A stretch of DNA of 7,906 bases, taken from contig JBCCFC010000632.1 in the NCBI GenBank assembly GCA_039029935.1, positions 1 through 7,906 of the forward strand, given 5' to 3'. Origin of the DNA: G039029935 sp039029935. GTDB taxonomy: Bacteria; Chloroflexota; Anaerolineae; Caldilineales; Caldilineaceae. Below are positions 1 through 5,581 of this stretch, piece after piece. Made by a program: the position numbers and the translations under genes. Numbering within the stretch: position 1 is the first letter of the stretch; every line of letters begins with the position of its first letter. Below the pieces are notes generated by a model. The model did no database searches. It was not told where the DNA came from and worked only from the letters and a program-made list of their open reading frames with translations.

Positions 1-1008
1 CAGAAAGTTGCGCCGGACCTTGTGTTGTTGTATATTAATATGCCGGGGATGAATGGGTATGAAGTGATTCAATCGTTGAAAAGTATCCCTGCAACGGCTG
101 ATATTCCCGTGATTTTCATCAGTGCCATTAGCGAAATTGAAGACAAGATCAAGGCATTTGAATATGGCGGTGTTGACTATATCACCAAGCCCTTTCAGCT
201 TGAGGAGGTATTGGCACGCGTCAAAACCCAGTTGGATCTGTCCCGTCAACGGAAGATGCTCGAAAAGTTACGTGAGCGCGATTTGGCGCGCTTTGAACGC
301 ATCAACCAACTCAAAGATTTTGTGATTCAGTCGGCATCACACGATCTCAAAAACCCCTTATCAAGCATCAAACTCACCGCAGACCTGCTCCAACGCCATC
401 GTCAGCTATCGCCAGAAAAAATCGATCAACGTCTTCAACGTATCCTCAACAGCGTTGATCAGATGCAAAAGTTAATTACCGATTTGCTGGACCTTGCCCG
501 TATCGAAAGCGGGTTTGCCAAAAATCTGGAGACAGTATCGGTGTCCTCATTTTTACAAATACAAGTTGATGCATTGACCCCGATTGCAGAGGAAAGCCAA
601 ATTACTGTACAGTTGGCAGAGATTGATTTGGCGATGCAGGCTCTATTTGATCCAAGCCAAATTGCCCAAGTGATGTCAAATCTCATCTCTAATGCCATCA
701 AATACACACCTGATGGGGGTCACGTACAGATTGACGCCCAATGTATCAATCTGGCAACCCCTCATCAATTGGCGCAAAATTTTGTGGCCTTGAGTGTCAA
801 GGATACAGGGCTGGGCATTCCCGATGAGGCCATCCCACGCTTGTTCGATAGCTTTTACCGCGTCGAGAGCAAGGCGCATATGGCACAGCATGGTACGGGG
901 CTGGGGTTGGCAATTGTCAAGGCGATTGTGGATGCACATCATGGCTCCATAGACGTTGTGAGCGAGGTTGGTGTTGGAAGCTGTTTTACTGTATACTTAC
1001 CCATATAA
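1..1008 (+). CDS. Receiver/histidine kinase fusion protein, 5' end outside the window
   Basis: The frame is open from base 1, so the true start lies upstream; residues here count from the first codon in the window. Residues 1 to about 80 are the C-terminal half of a response-regulator receiver domain (PDLVLLYINMPGMNGYEV, then IFISA and the conserved Lys63 of ITKPF). A charged, probably coiled-coil linker follows (about 80-107), then a HisKA dimerisation domain with H-box SASHDLKNPL (His114, bases 340-342). The HATPase_c domain has an N-box (SNLISNAIKY, Asn231), G1 (DTGLGIP, 268-274) and G2 (GTGLGLAIVK, 298-307). All ATP-binding motifs are intact, so the kinase should autophosphorylate. No membrane segment is visible, so it is probably a soluble transmitter receiving input through its N-terminal receiver. 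Oddity: where receivers carry the phospho-acceptor Asp (LLDI) this one has Tyr11 (tat, 31-33). Its partner response regulator is not in the window. Confidence 0.9.
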   Translation, partial: QKVAPDLVLLYINMPGMNGYEVIQSLKSIPATADIPVIFISAISEIEDKIKAFEYGGVDYITKPFQLEEVLARVKTQLDLSRQRKMLEKLRERDLARFERINQLKDFVIQSASHDLKNPLSSIKLTADLLQRHRQLSPEKIDQRLQRILNSVDQMQKLITDLLDLARIESGFAKNLETVSVSSFLQIQVDALTPIAEESQITVQLAEIDLAMQALFDPSQIAQVMSNLISNAIKYTPDGGHVQIDAQCINLATPHQLAQNFVALSVKDTGLGIPDEAIPRLFDSFYRVESKAHMAQHGTGLGLAIVKAIVDAHHGSIDVVSEVGVGSCFTVYLPI

Positions 1009-1049
1009 TGTATTTCGATATTTTTATCGTGGTCAATAATACCTTGAAT

Positions 1050-1125
1050 ACGTTGTAGGGGCGTACCCTTGCGGTCGCCCAAATATGCGTATTTGGGCGA
1101 CCGCAAGGGTACGCCCCTACAACGT
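1050..1125. repeat. Perfect 36-bp-arm palindrome (REP/BIME-like)
   Basis: Arms 1050-1085 and 1090-1125 are exact reverse complements around a 4-nt loop (tgcg). Each arm can also fold alone: gggcg-t-acc pairs with ggtcgccc around cttgc, leaving one bulged t. The unit is thus a small REP-like hairpin present as two head-to-head copies. It lies 41 nt after the kinase stop and about 80 nt before the RNase D start. No T-tract follows, so it is not a standard Rho-independent terminator, although the transcript would form a very stable stem. It is probably a dispersed non-coding repeat; copy number cannot be judged from this window. Confidence 0.85.
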
Positions 1126-1153
1126 TGTTTAGACTCTATTTGACTACTATATA
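1125..1153 (+). promoter_or_regulatory. Weak candidate promoter for the RNase D gene
   Basis: TTGTTT (1125-1130), 17 nt, then TATATA (1148-1153) matches the sigma-70 consensus partially (3/6 and 4/6). A start near 1160 would give a leader of about 44 nt before the ATG at 1204. The -35 begins at the last base of the palindrome. The AT-rich context makes chance matches likely. Confidence 0.25.
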
Positions 1154-1203
1154 TTTCGGTATTTTTCAAAAATCAACGAAGATCATGAAAAGAATCAATT
1201 TAT

Positions 1204-2403
1204 ATGCGAAACCCTATTCTTGTTGACAACCAGCCTTGTTTTGACCAAATGATGGTGCATCTGCGTGACCAACGGATTATTGCGCTTGACACGGAAAGCG
1301 ATAGTTTATTTCGCTATTACCCCAAGGTCTGTCTCATCCAACTTTCGGCTTATGCCCTTAACCAAGACGCATTGGCGCAGGTTGATCCGGCGAACATCAG
1401 AGACTATATCACTGATTATTTGGTTGATCCACTTAAATTACCCAATATTGCTGAAAACATGAGCGCGCTGGGCATGTTGATGGCTGACCCAGATATTGAG
1501 GTAATTATCCACTCCGCAGAGAATGATATCTACACACTACAAAAAGACTTTCACTTCACCTTTAAAAACATCTTTGACACCCAACTGGCGGCACGGATTC
1601 TTGGCTGGAAACGTGTAGGATTGGCAGCGATGCTCCAAAACCATTTTGGTGTAGAAAGTGATAAATCCATGCAGTTGGCGGACTGGGGAGAGCGGCCACT
1701 GACGCATAAGCACATCAGCTATGCCGGGATGGACACGCATTATCTGTTGCCTCTGCGCGACTTGCTGATTCAGGCACTGCGCCGTGAACGCTGTTGGGCG
1801 GAAATGCAGGATGCGTGTGATATGCTGGAAACGCTGGATTATCATACACGCCCTGTCAATGAGCGTTCTGTGTGGCAGATGAAGCAAGTGGGTCGTGTGC
1901 CGTTGGCGCGGATGGGGTTTGTCGAGAGCCTATGGTTATGGCGCGAAGAGACAGCGCAGCAGCTCGATATGCCGCCCTTTAAGATTATGCGTGACAACAT
2001 CATTCTCTCGATTGTGGAGAGAAACCCCAATAATATGATTCAACTCAAACGCATCAAGGGGATACAGCGCGAACATAAAACCTTACTGGCGGATCATGGA
2101 GCCACACTCTTGAAGGCAATTCGGCAGGGACGGACACGTACACCGCCCAAGCTGCCACTCGCCAAATCGTCCAATATGCCTGATCCACCAACACAACGGC
2201 GGTTTGACATGCTGCGTAAATGGCGTACCCAACGTGCCAAGTCAAGAGGGGTTGACCCAGAAATCGTCTTTAGCAATGCGATTTTGATGCGGATTGCCCA
2301 TAGGATTCCGCAGTCGATTGCGGAGTTGCAGACGATCTCAGGTGTGAGTGAGTGGAAAGCCAATCATTATGGAGATGAAATCCTCATTGTGTTAGCACGA
2401 TAG
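1204..2403 (+). CDS. rnd: Ribonuclease D (DEDDy 3'-5' exoribonuclease with HRDC domains)
   Basis: A 399-residue cytoplasmic exoribonuclease. In known homologues it trims 3' ends of tRNA precursors and other structured RNAs using two metal ions. The catalytic set is complete: ExoI DTES gives Asp29 and Glu31, ExoII HSAENDIYTL gives Asp108, and ExoIII ISYAGMD gives Tyr173 and Asp177, the DEDDy pattern. An HRDC domain spans roughly residues 218-285 (RMGFVESLWLWREETAQ), and a second HRDC-like helical domain spans about 330-396 (FDMLRKWRTQRAKSRGVDP). E. coli RNase D has the same exo-HRDC-HRDC plan at about 375 residues. The extra length here lies between ExoI and ExoII (about residues 62-88, near DPANIRDYITDYLVDPLKLP), a loop insertion of about 20 residues. 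The ribosome-binding site is weak (aaaagaa, 1188-1194); 1204 was chosen because the homology begins directly after it. The last 37 bases overlap the opposing secreted-protein gene. Confidence 0.93.
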   Translation: MRNPILVDNQPCFDQMMVHLRDQRIIALDTESDSLFRYYPKVCLIQLSAYALNQDALAQVDPANIRDYITDYLVDPLKLPNIAENMSALGMLMADPDIEVIIHSAENDIYTLQKDFHFTFKNIFDTQLAARILGWKRVGLAAMLQNHFGVESDKSMQLADWGERPLTHKHISYAGMDTHYLLPLRDLLIQALRRERCWAEMQDACDMLETLDYHTRPVNERSVWQMKQVGRVPLARMGFVESLWLWREETAQQLDMPPFKIMRDNIILSIVERNPNNMIQLKRIKGIQREHKTLLADHGATLLKAIRQGRTRTPPKLPLAKSSNMPDPPTQRRFDMLRKWRTQRAKSRGVDPEIVFSNAILMRIAHRIPQSIAELQTISGVSEWKANHYGDEILIVLAR

Positions 2404-3380
2404 CGGCTAGGCGTATCTGGTTCAATGAGGGCTAGGTCAATTGCTGCCTCTCGATAGGCATAGACATTGCTAATTGGCAGCGTCCCAGCAAAGGCACTAA
2501 GTACCGGGATTTCATAGTGAACCAGCCCATCAAACTCGGCAAACAGCGACAGATCCTCATCGGTCAGGTCACGGTCAAAGAGTACGACGACATCCACAGT
2601 CAGTAGCTCTGTCGCCGCAATGGTGCGCTCTAGGCTGTCGTGAATCTGGTTGTAATTTCGATCCTCAGCCAGCGGTTCGGGTCGAATTTCTTCGCGCTCA
2701 GTCACCTCTGCGTCCGCTGTCGCTTCATAGATACAGGCCATTTCCAGCACAGCATCCACGGCCACAGACTGCCCTTCGACAATCGAAAATTGACATGTCA
2801 CTTCACTTTGCTCATCATTATCTTGCGTTTCAACACGTCCGGCAAAAATACCATCGCTATCGGTTGTAATTCCAATGGGCATCACTTGACCCAAGCGCGC
2901 TGTAATATCCAGTTCAAGCTCCATCCTGGGAATATCGCTACCTGTGTTGTTGACCAACTGATAGACAACACGGGTCTGACCCTCGCCAAGGGCTGGGTTA
3001 TTGGCGGCTGGCTCGCTTTCGCGAGAGATTTCAGGGTACTCGGCAATCACGACGCGGTTTCCCGTTGGGAAGATCGGTGAAGCATCCGACGCTGGTGTTG
3101 GGATAACCGCAGACGCGGGGACGCTGCCCAAAGCAACCACAGGCAGATAGATTTGATAGGTATTGATTTGTGTAGGCTCCAAAAGTGCTGTTTGGATTGC
3201 GCTATCGAGGTGGGGTCCATGTTGCTGATTCATCTGGCGACCGTTCGCATGGATGGATGAACTCAGCACAGTCAGTAAACATAGACTGGCAAGCAGTGGT
3301 AGAACAAGTAGGAATGTAAGCGGTAACGTTGGCCGATTTCTGTTCGCACTTTTGCCAGAATGTACATGGTTCATGTTCAT
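2367..3380 (-). CDS. Secreted protein ending in an I9-type subtilase prodomain, catalytic domain absent
   Basis: 337 residues from the ATG at 3380, chosen because GAAAGGAA lies 7 nt upstream; an ATG at 3401 is in frame but has no such site. Residues 18-45 form a signal peptide (TLPLTFLLVLPLLASLCLL, possible cleavage after IHA). A linker with QIYLPVV (76-82) follows, then a probable beta-sandwich domain (about 108-222; VVYQLVNNTGSDIPRMELEL) with two cysteines (196, 216) that could form a disulfide. An acidic DRNYNQIHDSLE stretch (240-251) resembles a calcium-binding loop. Residues about 261-322 (VDVVVLFDRDLT to LSAFAGTLPI to ALIEPD) look like the inhibitor-I9 prodomain of S8 subtilisin-like proteases. 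In such proteases the catalytic Asp/His/Ser domain follows; here only a 15-residue tail follows, partly antisense to the 3' end of rnd. It could be a truncated protease gene or a free prodomain-like inhibitor. Secretion is well supported; the family call is from memory of the pattern. Confidence 0.75.
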   Translation of the reverse strand: MNMNHVHSGKSANRNRPTLPLTFLLVLPLLASLCLLTVLSSSIHANGRQMNQQHGPHLDSAIQTALLEPTQINTYQIYLPVVALGSVPASAVIPTPASDASPIFPTGNRVVIAEYPEISRESEPAANNPALGEGQTRVVYQLVNNTGSDIPRMELELDITARLGQVMPIGITTDSDGIFAGRVETQDNDEQSEVTCQFSIVEGQSVAVDAVLEMACIYEATADAEVTEREEIRPEPLAEDRNYNQIHDSLERTIAATELLTVDVVVLFDRDLTDEDLSLFAEFDGLVHYEIPVLSAFAGTLPISNVYAYREAAIDLALIEPDTPSRYRANTMRISSP

Positions 3381-3387
3381 GTAAACA

Positions 3388-3395
3388 TTCCTTTC
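3388..3395 (-). promoter_or_regulatory. Shine-Dalgarno deciding the start of the secreted protein
   Basis: GAAAGGAA on the minus strand is separated by 7 nt from the ATG at 3380. The upstream in-frame ATG at 3401 overlaps this region and lacks its own purine-rich site, so 3380 is preferred; an ATG at 3374 is a weaker alternative. Confidence 0.6.
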
Positions 3396-3463
3396 AAGCA
3401 TTATATCGCTGCCAGTGCGTATACCTGCGCACCAGGAAAAGTACTACAGGTTGGCTACCCGCG

Positions 3464-3484
3464 TCACAGATAACCAATCTGTGA
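3464..3484. promoter_or_regulatory. Short palindrome upstream of the secreted-protein gene, operator-like
   Basis: TCACAGAT (3464-3471) and ATCTGTGA (3477-3484) are perfect inverted repeats around AACCA. The site lies about 85-105 nt upstream of the chosen start at 3380, where a repressor or activator site would be reasonable. A small RNA hairpin is equally possible. No regulator is encoded nearby. The rest of 3396-3540 shows no ORF or other clear structure. Confidence 0.35.
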
Positions 3485-3570
3485 TACTTGTCTATACTTT
3501 CCTAATCAACATGAAACCAATGGCAACGTCATAACGCTTCCGAACAAGAGAACAGCCAGGTGATCGGTGG

Positions 3571-3615
3571 GGTCGGTATTCGGTGGGTCGGTATTCGGTG
3601 GGTCGGTATTCAGTA
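3571..3615. repeat. Tandem repeat, 15-bp unit x3
   Basis: Three adjacent 15-mers: 3571-3585 and 3586-3600 are identical (ggtcggtattcggtg), and 3601-3615 differs only in its last bases (cagta). The 14-nt core ggtcggtattcggt recurs at 5509-5522 and, inverted, at 5546-5575, so this is a dispersed family and not a local slip alone. Confidence 0.9.
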
Positions 3616-3633
3616 TTGACCTACAGGCACACC

Positions 3634-3705
3634 GACCTACTGACCTACTGACCTACTGACACACCGACCTACTGACCTACTGACCTACTGACCTACTGAC
3701 CTACC
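3634..3705. repeat. Tandem repeat, 8-bp unit gacctact
   Basis: Three copies of gacctact (3634-3657), an interruption (gacacacc, 3658-3665), four more copies (3666-3697) and a final variant gacctacc (3698-3705). The unit is a rotation of ACTGACCT, the reverse complement of the AGGTCAGT unit at 5492-5499. It therefore belongs to the same family as the preceding 15-mers, in opposite orientation. G-rich units on the left and their complement-like units on the right could pair imperfectly. Confidence 0.9.
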
Positions 3706-3723
3706 GACCCTACCAATTACCAA

Positions 3724-3763
3724 ATAACTTGGGATAACTTGGGATAACTTGGGATAAGCAGGG
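3724..3763. repeat. Tandem repeat, 10-bp unit ataacttggg
   Basis: Three perfect units (3724-3733, 3734-3743, 3744-3753) and a degenerate fourth (ataagcaggg, 3754-3763). It ends 3 bp before the stop codon of the VOC gene (on the minus strand at 3767-3769), so it forms the start of that gene's 3' untranslated region. The unit is unrelated in sequence to the two repeat blocks beside it. Confidence 0.9.
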
Positions 3764-3766
3764 ATT

Positions 3767-4198
3767 CTACTCGTCGTGAACTTGGAAAAATTCCAAAATT
3801 TCCCCGGCTGGCCCTTCAAAAAACGAAATCGTTACAGTTAATTGACCCAATTGAACGGTTTTTGGTTCCACCGTAACCTTATAACCTGCTGACCGTACAT
3901 GTTCGGTTGCGCCCTTTGTATCAGATGTTGCCAACGCAACGTGAAAGAATGGCTGGTTGTCCGGTGGTGGTGTGCCTGCGAGTGGGGTGTCGGCAGTGGG
4001 TTGGAATAGCTCAATGTGGCTACCATCACCCATGTCAAGCAGAATGATCTCGCGATCTGGCGCACCAAATTCTGCAATAATTTCCATGCCCAAGACATCT
4101 TGATAGAGTTTGAGTGATTCATCCCAATCTTTTGCTTGGACAGCAACGTGGTGCATTCCACAGTTGGCAATTACTTGATTTTTTGTTCCTTGTGGCAT
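3767..4198 (-). CDS. VOC-family (glyoxalase/bleomycin-resistance fold) protein
   Basis: 143 residues, the usual size for a single vicinal-oxygen-chelate protein with two beta-alpha-beta-beta-beta modules. Module 1 begins at MHHVAVQAKDWDESLKLYQD and module 2 at FFHVALATSDTKGATEHV. The expected metal ligands are present: His17, Glu63 (HIELFQP), His86 and Glu136 (GEILEFFQ), so a metal-dependent enzyme of the lyase, epimerase or dioxygenase type is likely. The substrate cannot be read from the sequence; lactoylglutathione lyase and methylmalonyl-CoA epimerase are possible relatives, but distinguishing residues are not clear. The start is supported by AAGGAG 7 nt upstream (4206-4211). It is probably monocistronic: the gene behind it on this strand lies beyond the repeat region. 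Confidence 0.87.
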   Translation of the reverse strand: MPQGTKNQVIANCGMHHVAVQAKDWDESLKLYQDVLGMEIIAEFGAPDREIILLDMGDGSHIELFQPTADTPLAGTPPPDNQPFFHVALATSDTKGATEHVRSAGYKVTVEPKTVQLGQLTVTISFFEGPAGEILEFFQVHDE

Positions 4199-4217
4199 TT
4201 TGGTTCTCCTTATGCAA

Positions 4218-4247
4218 GTTGAAAGGTTGAAAAGTTGAAGGTTGAAG
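4218..4247. repeat. Short imperfect tandem repeat GTTGAAR in the VOC gene leader
   Basis: Four adjacent units of 8, 8, 7 and 7 nt: gttgaaag, gttgaaaa, gttgaag, gttgaag. On the minus strand this is a CTTCAAC-type pyrimidine-rich leader ending 6 nt before the AAGGAG ribosome-binding site, so it would be in the 5' UTR if transcription starts upstream. The remainder of 4248-4418 holds no ORF or obvious signal. Confidence 0.7.
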
Positions 4248-4418
4248 AATTGACGTGTCTTTATCAGTTCGACACCTCATCTATCAACCATGTTTGATTA
4301 TGTGGTAGTGTACCTGATTTTGACTGTGATGGGAAATAGGGTTATTTTTCTCTTCGTTTACGCTATTCCTTGTTTTCTAAGAATCGTTTTGAATGTTCGT
4401 ATTCATAGATAGGTTTGG

Positions 4419-4476
4419 ATAATACCAATTGCCACCTCAACGATGTGTGAATCGTTGAGGTGGCAATTGGTATTAT
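4419..4476. repeat. Perfect 26-bp-arm palindrome (MITE/REP-like hairpin)
   Basis: Arm 4419-4444 (begins ataataccaattgccacc) is an exact reverse complement of 4451-4476 around the 6-nt loop gtgtga. It lies between the divergent VOC gene and antitoxin gene, so it cannot be the terminator of either. No T-tract follows on either strand. A perfect palindrome of this length suggests a recently spread non-coding repeat or a strong regulatory structure. Its right arm contains the -35 of the antitoxin promoter candidate. Confidence 0.85.
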
Positions 4477-4495
4477 GTTAGAAACTAGGTATAAT
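4467..4495 (+). promoter_or_regulatory. Sigma-70-type promoter for the antitoxin-hydrolase pair
   Basis: TTGGTA (4467-4472, 4/6 match) is 17 nt from a consensus TATAAT (4490-4495). Transcription would start near 4502, leaving about 60 nt before the antitoxin start. This is the best promoter match seen in the window. The -35 hexamer lies inside the right arm of the 4419-4476 palindrome. Confidence 0.6.
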
Positions 4496-4560
4496 GCTAG
4501 GTATTAAACTATGTGATAAACTTGTTTTTTCTAACTTTTTCGACAAGGATGGAGGTTATT

Positions 4561-4827
4561 ATGTATGAGCTGTACCAGACGTATCCATCAGGTGATCTTC
4601 GATCAAACCCTAGTGTGGTTTTTGAAATGGCAGACATTGCACCAGTTGTCATTATGAATCGAGCAACACCACGTGCAATTATGGTTTCACCAGAACAATG
4701 GAATAGTACCGCACGACGATTAGCCTATCTGGAATCAATCATTGCAGATGATCTTGCTAGCGCAAGAATTGCAGCTGGAGAATATGATACGGTTGATGAT
4801 GTAGATGAAATGATGGCAGCACCATGA
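4561..4827 (+). CDS. Phd/YefM-like type II antitoxin, no toxin partner
   Basis: 88 residues. The N-terminal part (DLRSNPSVVFEMADIAPVVI, then RATPRAIMVSPEQWN, residues 12-48) follows the Phd/YefM pattern: a short helix, a 'PVVI..R..PRAIMV' beta hairpin and a helix, which forms the DNA-binding dimer in known members. Residues 50-88 would be the toxin-binding tail; it is acidic (EYDTVDDVDEMM) and probably disordered until bound. The start at 4561 was chosen for GGAGG at 4551-4555; in-frame ATGs at 4513 and 4549 have weaker sites. The stop TGA overlaps an ATG (ATGA, 4824-4827), the coupling typical of toxin-antitoxin operons, but that second frame gives only a 42-residue peptide without toxin features. 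The next true gene is a hydrolase. The antitoxin could autoregulate the upstream promoter. Confidence 0.75.
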   Translation: MYELYQTYPSGDLRSNPSVVFEMADIAPVVIMNRATPRAIMVSPEQWNSTARRLAYLESIIADDLASARIAAGEYDTVDDVDEMMAAP

Positions 4828-4857
4828 AAATCAACCGGGAGCTATGTTATGCCAGAG

Positions 4858-4864
4858 AAAGGAG
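4858..4864 (+). promoter_or_regulatory. Shine-Dalgarno deciding the hydrolase start
   Basis: AAAGGAG is 5 nt from the ATG at 4870. The in-frame ATG at 4849 has a weaker site (gggag, 4837-4841) and would add seven residues (MPEKGVK). Confidence 0.6.
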
Positions 4865-4869
4865 TAAAA

Positions 4870-5493
4870 ATGGCACATCCAGCAATTCCAACGGGAAGCG
4901 TAGAAATTCCGGAGATTCCGGTGAAAGATGTTGTGGAACTTCCTGCAAATAAAACTGCTGTCATTGTGGTTGACATGCAGAACGATTTTGTCAAACCGAA
5001 CGGCACATTGGTGGGCGATATGGCCGAGCCGATTGTTGCGTCAATCCAGCAGTTGTTGACAGCAGCACGGTCAAGCAATGTACCCATTGCCTATACACAG
5101 GATACACATATGGAGGGCGACCGCGAATGGACGATCTGGCCTGAACATTGTCGTGTCAACACTTGGGGATGGCAAATCGTAGACGAGCTTGCCCCACAGG
5201 AAGGCGATTTGGTCTGTCAAAAGAGTCGTTATGATGGCTTTTACGATACATGGTTGGATCATTACCTAAGCCGTGTATGGCAGGTCGAGCATCTGGTGAT
5301 TGTCGGCACAGTGTCGAGCATTTGTGTGCTACACACGGCGGCATCGGCAGGGCTACGTTGGTTCCATGTCGTCGTTCCCGCCGATGGCATCGCCGCGTTG
5401 ACCGAATTTGATCAGGCACTGACCTTGCGACAGGTATCATGGCTTTACGTCGGTGATGTGGCACGTAGCGTGGAAGGAATACGGTTTGTGTAG
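4870..5493 (+). CDS. Isochorismatase-family cysteine hydrolase (nicotinamidase-like)
   Basis: 207 residues, cytoplasmic, Rossmann-like fold. The Asp-Lys-Cys triad is visible: Asp35 in VIVVDMQNDF, Lys118 in CQKSRYDGF and Cys152 in GTVSSICVLHTAASAGLRW. A probable metal site of the nicotinamidase type is Asp78/His80 (QDTH) with His93 in IWPEHC. These features support hydrolysis of an amide or related bond through a cysteine thioester. Nicotinamide is a candidate substrate, but the N-terminal 25 residues (PAIPTGSVEIPEIPVKDVVE) are not typical of PncA and no NAD-salvage gene is nearby, so the substrate is left open. The gap to the antitoxin gene is 42 nt in the same direction, so the two are probably co-transcribed. 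The stop codon TAG (5491-5493) lies at the boundary of the following repeat array, so the repeat supplies the gene's end. Confidence 0.87.
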   Translation: MAHPAIPTGSVEIPEIPVKDVVELPANKTAVIVVDMQNDFVKPNGTLVGDMAEPIVASIQQLLTAARSSNVPIAYTQDTHMEGDREWTIWPEHCRVNTWGWQIVDELAPQEGDLVCQKSRYDGFYDTWLDHYLSRVWQVEHLVIVGTVSSICVLHTAASAGLRWFHVVVPADGIAALTEFDQALTLRQVSWLYVGDVARSVEGIRFV

Positions 5494-5578
5494 GTCAGTA
5501 GGTCGGTAGGTCGGTATTCGGTAGGTCAGTAATCGGTCGCTGACAACCGAATACCGACCTACCGAATACCGACCTACC
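5492..5578. repeat. Inverted array of 8- and 15-bp repeat units between convergent genes
   Basis: Top-strand units: aggtcagt (5492-5499), aggtcggt (5500-5507), aggtcggtattcggt (5508-5522) and a variant aggtcagtaatcggt (5523-5537). After an 8-nt spacer the complement follows: accgaataccgacct twice (5546-5560, 5561-5575), then acc. Arms 5505-5537 and 5546-5578 pair at 31 of 33 positions, giving a large hairpin. It fills the whole interval between the hydrolase stop (5493) and the uxuA stop (5582), so it may serve as a bidirectional transcription stop, although no T-tract is present. The units match those at 3571-3705. Confidence 0.88.
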
Positions 5579-5581
5579 AAT

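Noticed and set aside
459..942. Minus-strand open frames within the kinase gene
   Set aside because: They lie opposite well-conserved HisKA/HATPase coding sequence, resemble no protein family I know, and lack ribosome-binding sites.
2640..3080. Plus-strand 146-codon open frame opposite the secreted-protein gene
   Set aside because: The minus-strand frame has a signal peptide, a ribosome-binding site and domain-like organisation; the plus frame has cysteine- and histidine-rich low-quality sequence typical of an antisense shadow.
3400..3405. TATAAT on the minus strand as the -10 of the secreted-protein gene
   Set aside because: No -35 is found at 16-18 nt, and the start would overlap the ribosome-binding site.
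3634..3705. Possible CRISPR array
   Set aside because: The 8-bp units are directly adjacent without unique spacers and no cas gene is present; this is a simple tandem repeat.
4419..4476. Rho-independent terminator
   Set aside because: The stem is strong but no run of T follows on either strand, and the flanking genes are divergent, so no transcript would end here.
4824..4952. 42-residue ORF as the missing toxin
   Set aside because: It starts at the ATGA overlap but is rich in Ser, Asn, Gly and Arg, has no toxin motif, has no ribosome-binding site of its own beyond coupling, and lies mostly in another frame of the hydrolase gene.
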